Assembly: GCA_007258455.2 (NCBI GenBank)
Contig: VDFB02115049.1
Coordinates: forward strand, 1-64,000
Origin: Sequoia sempervirens
Taxonomy: Eukaryota; Streptophyta; Pinopsida; Cupressales; Cupressaceae
Direction of reading: 5' to 3'
Length of the DNA stretch: 64,000 nucleotides
Every line of letters starts with the position of its first letter. Positions within the stretch are counted from its first letter, which is position 1. The position numbers were made by a program, and so were the translations under genes. The notes beneath the pieces are model-generated. The model was not told the origin of the DNA, searched no databases, and saw only the letters and a program-made list of their open reading frames with translations. Positions 34,853-46,199 of the stretch are shown here, piece after piece.

Positions 34853-37001
34853 TGTTAGCTCTCAAAAATGCAGGCTAAATGCCTCAAGAGGCTGCCAATC
34901 TCTTGATACACTTTAGGGTAATAGACAAGGTCAAGAGAACTCAACCTTCTACTCTTTAGGTGCTGCTAAACCTTAGGCGGGTGTACCTCTCTGAATTAAG
35001 CAGACTTATGTTTATATCTCTTACAGTAATTTGTTCACAATGGAAAAATAGAGGTGAACAAATGAAACCAATATCGAAAGTAGTAGCAATATTCTGATAT
35101 AAATCCTAAAATGTTTAACTAACACATGTAAATAAATTGAATGAATTCAAAATGATTAAGTGCAGAGACTAGTGCCTTATTGGGTATGCGGAGTCAAATG
35201 AGATCAAGATGAGCAACACTTCTTTGGAGAAACTCAAATTATCTGGCATTTATTGTGTTTACAACTTGTATAAACATGCAAAATGTGATTACAAAGCTCT
35301 ACTTGCACAATCCAGATGATTCTTTCTGATTACTATGATTAACTAAAAGGATTTAATCTTTGTTTGAAAGAACCAATCAATCAATCACACAGATACAACA
35401 AATGTGCACTAATGAATTATATATAATCTTGTCATAGCAATTCAAACAACTAGAAAGCTTCAATCTTGGAGATAGCTTAGCAATACTTTCATTAGATTCA
35501 ACAAAAAATTGACACCAGAGAAATACAGCAACATCAACTGATTTTCATAAATACCTCCATTCTGAAATCATGCAACAATAGTCTCTGATCTAATAATTTT
35601 ATTCCACTGTATCTACTTACTGTGTATCAAATATCTAATAACTGGTGATAATTTTTAAAATTACAAAATTCCTATTTATACACCAGCATCAAGAAAATAA
35701 ATGATATTGAAAATCTATGTCGGCCTTCCATAGAATTCGGGCTCCAATCAAGTCGGCCTACAACGGTATTCAAACATATACATGTCGGCCACAGTATTTA
35801 AATTTTTGTTATTCACCAATGAAATAGTCACCAAGAGATATCATTAGTTATGCCAAAGGCAATTCAATCATTAATTGCTCCGCTTGGTGTTACTCGCTTT
35901 TGCCATGACTTGTCTGAGTCGGGGAAACATCACACAAATTACATTATGTTTCAACGAGAGCCCTGTGATCAAACTGTATGTCGCTACAACACATTGCTTG
36001 TTACACCGAAGACAAGAAGCATCTGCATGTTCCCTTTGTGCTTCGCTATAGCTCTATGATATCGGGGAGACCTCTCACCGATATGTTCTTTTTGCTTCGT
36101 TCACTGTCACCATGACTTTATGATATCGGATAGACCTCTTGCAGATTTCACTTTGTTTCACTGGAAGTCTCTATCCACTCTGAGTCGCTATAACCCTCCA
36201 CTATCGGGAGACATCATATAGAATTATCCTTGTTATACCGAGAGCCCCGAGCCCACACCTGTTTGCTAGGACAACACCAATCTCTCACCGAAAGCCACCA
36301 ATGAAATATCGGCAAGACCGAAGGTCACTCACTGAGACCTCACACTGCTATCGCTTAGTCTGGCCGAAACAACCCTAAACTCCTCCTGATATGTATTTAC
36401 CCATCGGCAGTCAGCAAGACCAAGTGAGTTTCACCAAGATGCTTCACCAAAGGAAATCCTTTGCTGATATATGAATGCACCCGCCACCGGTCGGTGTGAC
36501 AATTTAAATTCACTATGACCTCACACCGAAAACAACATGCTGATGTATCTCCATTCATGACAATCGGTGAGACAAAAAGTAATTGATAACACCTCATTTC
36601 GACAGTATAACTTATGCCAAAAGGAACATTCTCTATCACCGAAACAATGTGAATGTCCTCCTGAGAACTACCAGCATGAAAACTTCAATCACTGTGACAC
36701 AAAAAACATCTTGTCGATAGGCAACACAGACGTTTACAAGAAGAAGAATGAATCGAGAAGACCCTAATATTGTCACGCCGACATGCTTGCAATAAACATA
36801 TGTTAGCAAAAATGTGTTGTGGGTCGGGGAGACCTAGATAGACCTATGCCAATATGGACCACAACGTGAAAATGCATGACCCAATGGAAACTATGGGACC
36901 ATATGGCAAAATATGGATGAAAAATGCACACGGTAGAACCAATCTGGAAAATTATAAGTGATATCAACATGTAAAATCATCAGATTTTTATAGTCCTATC
37001 A
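34853..37001 (-). repeat. 5' LTR of element 2 (2149 bp, no U3 ORF)
   Basis: It starts with TGTTAGCTCTC and ends with TAGTCCTATCA, homologous to the ends of the element 1 LTRs. R/U5 and the TATA box align with element 1 at clearly lower similarity. Upstream of the TATA box (35673-35680) the sequence goes within about 40 bp into the TCGGT/ACCGA word region (about 35720-36850), so the roughly 3-kb ORF segment of the element 1 LTRs is absent. Its right flank is family B coding sequence. Confidence 0.8.
35673..35680 (-). promoter_or_regulatory. TATA box of the element 2 LTR
   Basis: TATAAATA on the minus strand, aligned with the TATA boxes of element 1. The 18-bp palindrome next to it in element 1 is missing here. 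Confidence 0.55.
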
Positions 37002-37980
37002 GAGCCTATTGTAGCCATGGAATCTGCCACTTTGTTCTGTGCTCTCAGAACTTGTTCAAAAGTCACCATATGAATATACATTTGAAAACTGGTAACCATT
37101 CGTTTGTAGGGCATGAGTTTCTCATCCTTTATGTCGTAGTCATCATTATCCTGGTTGATGACCAGCTAAGAATCCCCATAGACATGTAGTGTTTGGATTT
37201 TCCATTTTATTGCCATTCTAAGTCCTGTAACTAGTGCCTCGTATTCCACCACATTATTTGTGCATGGGAAAGATATGCAGAAAGACTTAGGAATGGAGTC
37301 TTTTTTAGGGGTGATGAACAAGATTCCTGCCCCCAAGCCATGATTTGTGTGTGATCTATCAAAGTAGAGTCTCCATGGTGACTTAGGTTCCATATGGAAT
37401 ATCAAATCATCTGGAAAATATGCCACTAATGGGTGATCACTTTGTAAAGTTGCATTCACCAACTGGTCTGCTATGACTTGTCCTTTTATTGCCTTTCTTT
37501 CTACATATTGAATATCATATTCACTTAGAATCATGACCCATTTTTCCAGACGTCTTGTTAATGCTGCCCGACTTAACAAATATTTGAGGGGGTCAATCTT
37601 TGCTACTAGTTGTGTTTGATGGCTTAACATATAATGTCTTAGCTTCTGCATTGCAAAGACCATGGCTAGACAAGCCCATTCAATTGATGTGTAGTTCAAT
37701 TCATAACTGACCAATGTCCGACTGATGTAATATATAGCTCTTTCTTGTTCTTCTTGGTCGTTTTGTGCTAGTAATGCCCTCAGTGCTGAAGTAGTGGCAG
37801 AGATGTATAATATCAAAGGATTTCCTTGAATGGGAGGCATAAGAACTAGCAGCGACAATAGGTAATCTTTTATTTGCTGAAAGGCTTCTTGGAATTTATC
37901 TGTCCACACAAAGGGGATACCTTTGCTTAGAAGATATTGGAATGGTTGGCATTTATCGGCCAATTGGGCTATGAAGCACT
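37002..37980 (-). pseudogene. RNase H and extra RNase H of B2
   Basis: The gypsy-type RNase H comes first: LILYISATTSALRALLAQ, ERAIYYISRTL, NYTSIEWACLAMVFAMQKLRHY. After a linker (KGQVIADQL) the plant-type RNase H begins: WRLYFDRSHTNHGLGAGILF, NNVVEYEALVTGLRMAI and HVYGDS, then a stop at 37166. The frame continues to the last Asp block (KVADSMATI) and is cut at 37002. The first catalytic block reads FDRS instead of FDGS. The order RT, RNase H, extra RNase H is the usual one for Tat elements. Confidence 0.88.
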
Positions 37981-38152
37981 AAATAGACTGTAGCCTACCT
38001 TGTATTGTTTTGAGTTCACTGATTTCTCTGGGAGGAGACATGTCTATGATGGCTTTTACTTTTGTTGGATCGAACTCAATTCCTCTTCAAGAAACTATGT
38101 ATCCCAAGAGTTTACATGATGTTACACCGAAGACACATTTCTTAGGATTTAG

Positions 38153-38995
38153 TTAGACTTTGTATTCTTCTAGTCTCTTGAAAATTGTGTCTAACACATT
38201 CAAATGATCCATTCTTGTTATTGATTTAGCCAAAAGGTCGTCTACGTAATCTTCCATTATTTTATGCATCATGTCATTAAAGATTGTGGTCATAGCCCTC
38301 TGATATGTGACGCTTGCATTTTTAAGACCAAATGGCATGACATTCCAATAGTATGTACCCCAAGGGCAAGTGAATGCTATTTTATGCTGGTCTTTGGGGG
38401 CAATACGAATCTAATTATAGCCAGAGAAACCATCCATGAGGGACAACATCTCATATCCTATTATGAGGTCAACTATGATATCAATATTCGGTAAAGGAAA
38501 GTCATCTTTTGGGCATGCCTTGTTTAGGTCTCTAAAATATGTGCAAACATGGATCATCCCATTTGGCTTTGTTACTGACACCAGGTTAGATATCCATTTA
38601 GCATAATTAATAGACCGTACGAACCCAGCGTCTAGAAGTTTCTTCAACTTAGCCTTGCCCAATAGAGTGACCTGATGATGCATTTTGCGTAACTTTTGTT
38701 TAACTGGTTTGGCATTAGGAAATAGTGGCAAATGGTGCAGAACCAGTTTTGGGTCTAATCCAGGCATGTCAGCATAGGACCATTCAAATTTGACTTTACA
38801 TTCTGCAAATATGACTTTATGTTCTACAAAGAATTTGTGAAATTTTGGTCTCTCTTTTTCAGTCAAGGATGCAACGAAGAGAACCATTTTGGGATCTTCT
38901 GCAGTTGATATGTTATCTTCTATTGTGTCCTCTATGAGCATAGCTAATTTCTCTTGTGTTATAGGAAGAAATTCCAGTCCTCCATCCTTGGGCAC
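38153..38995 (-). pseudogene. Reverse transcriptase of B2
   Basis: Blocks: FEWSYADMPGLDPKLVLHHL, GFVRSINYAKWISNLVSV, IHVCTYFRDLNKACPKDDFP, LSLMDGFSGYN, MPFGLKNASVTYQRAMT, catalytic YVDDLLAKS and the LEEYKV end. Stops at 38411 and 38153. The catalytic Asp pair is intact, unlike in element 5. A small in-frame insertion relative to element 5 lies near 38790. Confidence 0.9.
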
Positions 38996-39073
38996 CTTAG
39001 AGAGGTTTTCACCTGTAGATACATCCTTTGTTTTTACTTTTTTGTTGTCAGAAGGTGTCTTTCAGTTTTCACC
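38991..39073 (-). other. Two hairpin motifs at the protease/RT border of B2
   Basis: On the minus strand GGTGAAAAC words start hairpins at 39054-39073 (arms GGTG and CACC around a GAAA-containing loop) and at 38991-39013 (GGTG/TGCC and CCT/AGG). They occupy the same place as 48172-48253 in element 5. The second is weaker because its lower stem uses G-T pairs. Confidence 0.45.
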
Positions 39074-39099
39074 TAAAGACATTGCCTTTTTTATTTTAT

Positions 39100-40107
39100 T
39101 TTTAATTTTAATTTTGCGACTGGAGCACGGAGCAGTCTCGCTGAAGTAGACTGCACAATCTAGGTCAATGGCGAATCCTACCTTGTGATCACCATTGGGT
39201 ATGCCCTCACGTAATCCCATAAATTTTGCAATAGCCTCATCATTCTAAAAGGTGTCCAGGACTGACGGGCCTTGTTGGTCCCAATCGATTAATTGTGGGT
39301 AGACTAAGGAAATGCCATCGTCAGCATTGGTGAATTGAGGGGACGATGTGGAAAGCATGCAAATGGATTCAGAGATATTGTAGATGAAATTATCATCGTC
39401 CAATTCCACATCAGAATCTATCCAATATTCCCCTTCACTTGTTTCATATTCATTTTCAAAGTAAGGGGTGAAGGGCTCAGAGTTGTGGTTGTTTGCATTA
39501 TCTGGCAATTCAGGTGGTGGGTCTTGTATGTCATGGGGAAGGGAACTGGAACTATGACTATTTGGTGCTTGATCAATTTTAAATGTTTACCAAAAAATTT
39601 GTTCAGAGGTGAGCTCCCCCATTTTGACAAACAAATCATCGAGGCAACAATCACTTAAGGATATTTGAGAGCCAAAATCCCACTCTTAGGAGTTAGTTTT
39701 GGTGAAGGTTTCCTTAGTGGTCTCGAAACTTTCTGAAGCATGCACGTGCTATCTCGAAAGCCCAGTGGTACATTGGTCGTCATTGTCGGGCAATCCATAC
39801 CCTAATCCAAGATACTTTGGTAGTTTAAAAGATTCTATGGGCTCTATTCATCCAATTTTATTTCTACCTAGGCCACTAGTTCCATCGTAGCCTTTAGCCT
39901 TCATCATGTCATATCCCTTGCCATATTTCTTAACTAGTAATGGGGGTAGTTTGGCCATATCTTTATAGAGCCATCCTGTAATATCGGCTAGGTCCTCGTT
40001 ACTCATGTCTCCCCATTTTATGAAAACCGTTTTTGGTGGAACTTTGAAAATTTCTTTGGGTTCCATTCTAAAACATGGTCGACCATAGACCTTCAGAGAC
40101 TTGGGTA
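39100..40107 (-). pseudogene. G-patch-like and acidic region after the protease of B2
   Basis: The frame from the TSD at 40107 reads FIKWGDMSNEDLADITGWLY, then a Gly-rich motif KGYDGTSGLGRNKIG of G-patch type. A Ser-rich spacer and an acidic block follow (EYETSEGEYWIDSDVELDDD, DDGISLVYPQLIDWD). The same blocks occur at 47160-48123 in element 5. G-patch motifs near the protease are known in some retroviruses, where they bind nucleic acid; a similar role here is inference. Confidence 0.75.
40103..40107. repeat. Target-site duplication GGGTA, left
   Basis: GGGTA before the TGTAGACACC end of element 5, matched by 59019-59023. Removing element 5 and one copy rejoins the B2 protease frame without a shift. 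Confidence 0.93.
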
Positions 40108-40484
40108 TGTAGACACCTAAAAATGACCTAGGCCTGCAAGCTTCATTTTTACCACTTTCGTCCTAGCATAATTATGACATTTAATTATGTCCTTGGTCCA
40201 CATTCGACTATTGATTAAATAATTCATAATTATTTAACTAAGTCATGTCCTTTCATTCTTCATGATTATTAAATAAATAAATTTTATTTATTTATTAAAT
40301 ACATCATTAATTGTCTAAGTCTTCCCTTAATTAAATAAATTTCTTAATTTATTTAATCCCCCTTCGTCATTTATTTCTTCTTGATTGTTAAATAAATAAA
40401 TTTCATTTATTTATTAAATACGTCACTAACTGTCTTAATTAAATAAGTTGATTAATTTATTTAATTAATTGGTCTTATCTACTA

Positions 40485-40514
40485 AATTAAATAATTAAAT
40501 TTAATTATTTAATT
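40485..40514. repeat. Perfect 30-bp AT palindrome in U3
   Basis: The 30 bases built from AATTAAATAATTAAA and its complement are fully self-complementary. The same palindrome is intact in the 3' LTR at 58117-58146. Neighbouring near-palindromes lie at about 40265-40300 and 40631-40651. Confidence 0.7.
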
Positions 40515-40979
40515 GTCAATTAATATTCTTCTCATGTTAAATAAATTAAATTATTTAAAATGTCATGTCAATCTTAACTGTCAGTCCTTTTTGATAAATA
40601 ATCTGAAAAAGATTATTTATTATCTCTCAAAATCTATAATTTGAATTATTTTAATTCAAATTAGTAATTAATATTCTAAAAATCAAGCAATCGGGCAGAT
40701 TCTTGATTTTTCCAAATCTTATCTTCAGTTCACATCTTATCTCTTTGATTTTTCGAATCTTGCAAATCAGGCAGTCTTATCTTCTTGATTTTTCGAAAAT
40801 CCTTATTTTCTAATTAATTTGTCTCATTTATTCTCCACCGTCGATCCATTTTTATTCTGATCGTTCGATTAAATATTTTTCCCTAACCCTAATTAGGGAT
40901 TCTCAGGTTTAATCTAGATCGTTCATTTTAGGTTCTTGTCATTGATTTATCTCGTCCCTCCATTCGAAATGGCCTTTTC

Positions 40980-40987
40980 TATAAAAT
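40980..40987 (+). promoter_or_regulatory. TATA box of element 5
   Basis: TATAAAAT followed about 30 bp later by the pyrimidine-rich CATTTTTGAGGAC stretch, a plausible start site. It is conserved in the 3' LTR at 58611-58618. Confidence 0.65.
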
Positions 40988-41389
40988 GCCATCTTCTTCT
41001 CATTTTTGAGGACACACATTTGACGTAATTACTATAGGAATTTATTTATTTACTCTCATGTTCATGGTCATAGGCAATCTTAGTATTTCAATTTTGGCAC
41101 TATTTTAGACATAGGCATTGGTTCGTAGACATAGTCATTTAGGCATATCAAATCCTTCAAATCTTGTTGTAGGGCTTAGGCATTTTAAATTGCTCGATTG
41201 ATGAATCTGAGGGGCAGCATTCTCTTGCAAGCAAGAAGGTATTACGAAAGGGAGTCATGGAGGTATCAACAATCAGGTATAATTGTTCTTTTGTCTACTT
41301 CCTTTGTGTTTCGTAAAATCTTTGGGTTTCATTTATCATTTATTGTTTATTGCTGACACTCCAAATCTAAAGAAATCCCTTGATTACAT

Positions 41390-41406
41390 TGGTGAACCCG
41401 ACTCCA
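41390..41406 (+). other. Primer-binding site of element 5
   Basis: TGGTGAACCCGACTCCA begins one base after the LTR end. The TGG start matches a tRNA CCA end. I do not assign the tRNA. Confidence 0.75.
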
Positions 41407-43614
41407 TTTTTCTTGTTTTCGTACGGTTTTTTTTTGTTGTTTTCTGTTGTTTTGCAGGTATAGGTACGAATTGACGCAACTATTTTTTTTTTAAATATCG
41501 CAATGCATTTGATGCGTTGCGACGCATCTGCTGACAGAAGCAACGCAATCGACCTGACAAGCCGCAACTGACATCCCGAACGACACATTTGATCTCCCGA
41601 GTTGCACTTGAAGACCTGAACAACGCATCTACCCTATCGAGCCGCAACTGTTTGGTAAAATTTTCTTTCAGTTTTGCCATTTTGATTTTCAGATTTTTGA
41701 GTTTTTCTGGTTACTGGTTTTCTGGTCTTCTATTTTTTCTGTGTTTTTTATTCCTGCATGTTAACTAGATTAGATTTTTCTTGTGTTACTAATCTTTTTT
41801 GGTAGCGTGTGGCAATCCTCTTTCGTTTTTCGAAGACCATTGCATAAGAGACTACTAATATTCATTGTTTGCAGATTCGCATGTCAAAGAAGGAATAACA
41901 AAACTTTGTGCTTGTTTTTCTTAGAGTAGAAAACATTTGAGTTTGGTGCATATAAAACGAAATCATGTCTTTTATGCTTGATTGTGATTGGGGGATGGTA
42001 GGTGAGTATGCTCTCACTTGGTGAAAACCTCGTGATCAGAAAAACCAGACCCATTCTTTTATGTTATTTTACCCTTCATGATTTGGTATATCGGAGTATC
42101 CTCTCCCCTTGCGCATTCGTGCGATCCTGGGTGTAAGAGAAATGGTTATTGACTCTAGAACTTGGGCCTATTCTGGTGGGAAAAAGTACTCACCCCAAAA
42201 CGACTCAAACTGGTAGCACCCTAACACTGAGGGACTTCCAGCCAGTATATAAAAGTGGGTTCTTGGGGAAAGCCCAAGAATCACGAGCGTGGTTCTGACA
42301 AGATGGATCCGAAAGGGGACTCTCGCCGCATGGATCATGCCCCACAAACGGAATGCCCAAATTAAAAACCTCTTGTCTTAGTTTCCAACCGTTCTATTGG
42401 TCGTTGCTTGGTATAGTACAGGGTACAGTATCATGCTCGAAGACACTCACTACTGATCCCCTTGAGTAGAGATAGCAATTCTTGGGATGTCACTACCCAA
42501 AGAATCTGAATTTGGTGTGCTCGAATGACGTTAATGAGCCATGGAGGGGAGCCAATGCCACCAAAATTCTAAGCTATCCGCTTTCGAGAAGGAAAGGTGT
42601 TTATCACCAATCCGGGGTATAAAGGTGGGCTATACCAAGTATGCAAACCCTTGGCCTCTTGGCCTTTTTAGGATCGTACTTATTTGATGTGTGTTTGGTT
42701 ACATTCAAAACGCTGAGTTTGTCAAGTGTATTTTGGTTCTATCACAGTTCAAACAAAACATTCATCAAACAAGTCAAAACTTCCATCAAAACAACACAAA
42801 AATCATGTTGAAACTAAACTGAGTCACATCTGTCAAACCACAAGTGATTTTATGCGATGCAACTGATCTATTAAAATGCATTTGAAACCTGTAAAGATGC
42901 ATCTGTAGGCATCGCGATGCATCTTCCAACTTAAAAGCCGCATATGCTAAATCGAGCCGCATTTGACAATGAGAAAGCCACAATTGCAAAACTGAACCGC
43001 ATTTGCCTGTCAAAATTTTAAACTTCAAAGTTGAAACCTGAGGTCTTCAAATTTTCAACCATTTGTCAAACATTGTCATCAAAAAGATTCTATCAAAAAC
43101 CAAACTTGATATTGCTCAAAGTCTTGTCTAAGCTTGCATTAGTCACCATAGGTCTCATACATCATTCCTTCTAGTTTCATACATTCAACATTACGTTGTC
43201 CCTAGGTCCATATTTGCATACTTAGGAATTAGACAAATCTTAAGCACACCTTTGCAAAGTCATTGTTTTTGACATTAGACCCTCTTGGACTAAGTTATCA
43301 AACCTCCTTTATTCATTGTCCTCTTTTGTGAGATTTCTTCCAACTCAAAAGTCTAGTTAGGAAGACTCACTAGTCATTTAGACCTTGTCAACTTGTCATT
43401 TCCAACAAAGTCCTTTAGAAGTCAAAATTGAAAACAAAGTTCGAGCTTAGAAGTGCTTAGATAACCTTGTCTTACAAAACATAGTCTTGCATTGTCATCC
43501 TTTATCCAAAAAATCCAAAAACATTAGTCATTCTAGTTTTCATCTTGAACCTTAGACTTCACATAGTGTCATACTTGCATTTATACTGTCATTCCTATTT
43601 GAGCAATCTCATTT
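41407..43614 (+). other. 2.2-kb leader of element 5 with CG-word arrays
   Basis: No coding frame longer than background. Two arrays of short, CpG-rich words (variants of AAATGCGNNGCG and AGCCGCA) lie at 41490-41660 and 42840-43020. They include palindromic cores GATGCGTTGCGACGCATC (near-palindrome, 41511-41528) and GCATCGCGATGC (42909-42920). A GGTGAAAACC word is at 42020. TATA-like GTATATAAAAG is at about 42246. A long leader is usual for Tat elements and likely carries packaging signals. Confidence 0.6.
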
Positions 43615-46120
43615 ATGGTTGAAACCAGACTTCAAAAACAAAAGAGACAAATGGAAAACTTTAGACAAGACCCCCCAATTACTGTCAACAATCCTCCATA
43701 TGACTCAAACTGGACCTTGTGCGACCCATTTACGAATCTAGACAATCAACCTCCAACAACAACGCAAGCCTCGTCAAACAGTACATTCGACCTCTACTTG
43801 CAAAGAGATGAAAATGGTCAACTACTTCAAGAACACATAGAGGCATTGACACAAGACCCAGAGGCCTATCAAATGGCTGAAACAATAGCTCGTTAGGATA
43901 GAGATAGATTTGTAGCCATGCTCTTGAGTGAGGGAGCTAAGTTACCACCAGGATTTGATGCCAACACGCTAAATTTGACACTTCATGACCCTAATGCCAA
44001 TAACGCACATAACATGTCACATAGTGGTCAACTTTCAAATACTATGAGCAATACTTCCTTTGAGACCACAACGACAATAAATACCACTCCCAACATCCCA
44101 AACATCTCCAACACAGTAAATGCTACATCTATTGGGGGATCACAATCATCTACAACATCCACAACACTACCCCAATCGGATGGAACCACTCTTGGCTCCT
44201 CAACAACATGGGAAAATTATTCCAATCCTCTTTTTACCGCGACAGTAAATACCATGGGGGCATCATCAAGTCACCACAATCCCCCTTTGACAACTACATC
44301 TACTACCATGAACACAACTTCGACAAATCCGTTCAGTAGTACTTCACAAAATCCTTTGGGAGGAGCCACAGGACGTATCTTTATTAAAGGACAACAACAA
44401 AACGTTAACACGACAACACAGTCAAATGTCATTACCTCCCAAGGTACAAACACAAACGTCCCCCTTGTACAAAACCAACAATTTACACAAGGTGGCCAAA
44501 TAACACAACCCATGACATCATTGACACACCATAATAGTCATGGTCACAACATCCCCCAAATAACGACACACATGGCTGGGGGACACATCCCAACATACTC
44601 ATCCAACATTCATACTCATCAACAGGCACCAAATCATAACTTCCAATACCAACAACACACGTCATATGTACCACAACAATCCGTACCACCACAATACACC
44701 AACACTCACACACACCAGACAGGAACACATGGTGTACCAGGAAACCCAACATACGGAAACGTAAACGACCCTACCATAGATGAACTCAAAGCAAGAATGA
44801 GAGATATGGAGAAAAATATGCAAAACATGTACATTTCAGGCAGGAAATCAGAAATATCATATGACCTGGATGTATACCCTTTCGACACGAACTTACGTAT
44901 GCCTGCATTTCCACCAGGATACGTGTCACCCAACTTCACAAAATATAGAGGCAAGACAAATCCCATTGAATATGTTCACGAATTCACAACCAACTGTATG
45001 GATATCGCCTACGAACCAACATACTTGATGAGACTTTTTTCCAAAAGTTTGGTGGGTAAAGCCCTTGAATGGTTTTCAACTCAAAAAGATATCCAGACAT
45101 GGGATGAGCTCAAACAAAAATTCATAACAAATTACGCGTACAACATTGACATGGATACCTCTATCACTAGCTTGTGCAATCTCACGCAAGAAGACTCTGG
45201 TGAGACATTTATTCCATTCTTTCAAAAATGGAGAAGCCTTGCTAGTCGATGTCACATTGACATTCCTGAAAGGGAAAAAGTTGACATGTTCGTCCAAACA
45301 CTTCTAGGGCCCCTAAAATTCGCATTGCAAATACATTGTTGCACAAACTTCATAGAATTGGTCAAAAAGGGAGTCCAGATTGAGAAATCCCTTATCGCAA
45401 AGGGAGAACTGAGATATGGTTCCAAAAACACGAACGTCAATCCACCAGCTGACAAAAACAAATATTGGGTTAAGAATAAGCATGTTACAAATGACGGTGT
45501 TGTTGATGCCAAGACTGCAAATACTATAGGTCCCGTATTAGCCCTGAAAGGGGTTCAACAACAAACCAGACCAACAACGACATTGACACCTCCTCCCAAT
45601 ACTTTTTCAAACAACCAAGGTGGTCAAAACAGTCAAGGGCAATATCAACAAATGAGACAATTTCCTAGGGGTCGCACATACACCCATTTGGGTGAACCCA
45701 TTGAAGAAGTCCTTAAGAAATGCATCCAGCACGGGGTCATCACACTTCCAGAAATCAAACCATATGACCCAGGATAGTTCAAACCATCATGGTGGAATGA
45801 CAATGCACTTTGCGAATACCATCGAGCCAAAGGACATACAACCTCTAACTGTCGACAACTGAAAAACCTAATTCAAGATCTTATTGAAAATCGCACAATC
45901 GAAGTAGGTGGATCACAATTCACCTCCAATGCAGATCATACTATCCACAAGAATCCACTGTAGGATCATGGTTCTCATAATGCGTCCATGTCAGGTTCAC
46001 AGAACTAAGCTAACTTTGCCCGAGTCAAGTATAATTATTCTAGTGGACCAATTATAAACAATGTCTAAACTGAAGATGGGTACATCAATACCATTACGGT
46101 CAAGAGAGCACCCCACTGTA
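43615..46120 (+). pseudogene. Gag of element 5
   Basis: It starts at the ATG at 43615 (MVETRLQKQKRQ). A single TAG at 43894 interrupts the N-terminal part, then a 619-codon stretch is open to 45777. It has an Asn/Thr/Ser/Gln-rich, low-complexity region of about 300 residues, then the gag core (MPAFPPGYVSPNFTKYRG, RLFSKSLVGKALEWFS, WDELKQKFITNYAYNID, FIPFFQKWRSLASRCHI). After the stop at 45775 come a His/Cys finger (CEYHRAKGHTTSNC, C-x2-H-x4-H-x4-C) and further stops. The finger form is typical of Tat gag. All parts are in one frame with the protease. The protein forms particles and binds RNA. Confidence 0.88.
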
Positions 46121-46199
46121 ATGCTACTATTCGTAGTGGCAAGGTCACTATAGCTGGTCTGCCTCCTCCTAGACAAGCCAAAATCACAATACCAGGCCC

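Larger units (their letters stand above)
21890..37001 (-). mobile_element. Element 2: truncated family A relative, interrupted by element 3
   Basis: On the minus strand this element has a 5' LTR (34853-37001), primer-binding site, gag, protease and part of the extra RNase H (21890-22479). Element 3 is inserted between protease and the extra RNase H. RT, RNase H, integrase and the 3' LTR are missing, cut off by the breakpoint at 21889. It is inserted into B2 at 37001/37002, inside B2's extra RNase H. Its LTR is only distantly similar to that of element 1 and lacks the U3 ORF. Confidence 0.8.
37002..40107 (-). mobile_element. B2, downstream half: family B Tat element cut by elements 2 and 5
   Basis: On the minus strand this piece runs from the end of the protease region through RT, RNase H and part of the extra RNase H, all in one frame with a handful of stops. 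Its left end is cut by the LTR of element 2 at 37001. Its right end is cut by element 5; the other half starts at 59019. The integrase and 3' LTR are not in the window. Confidence 0.88.
40108..41388 (+). repeat. 5' LTR of element 5 (1281 bp)
   Basis: It starts TGTAGACACC and ends CCTTGATTACA. It is very AT-rich between 40200 and 40680 with several palindromes. The TATA box lies at 40980. It has 13 bp near 40242 that are missing in the 3' LTR. Confidence 0.95.

Noticed and set aside
42246..42256. TATA box in the leader of element 5 as a second promoter
   Set aside because: TATA-like, but no conserved counterpart was found in B2 and no start-site context is evident. Too weak to call.
44271..44513. 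Minus-strand Cys/Val-rich ORFs over gag of element 5 (also 44483-44752)
   Set aside because: Complement of the Thr/Asn/Gln-rich gag region; hydrophobic look is a composition effect.
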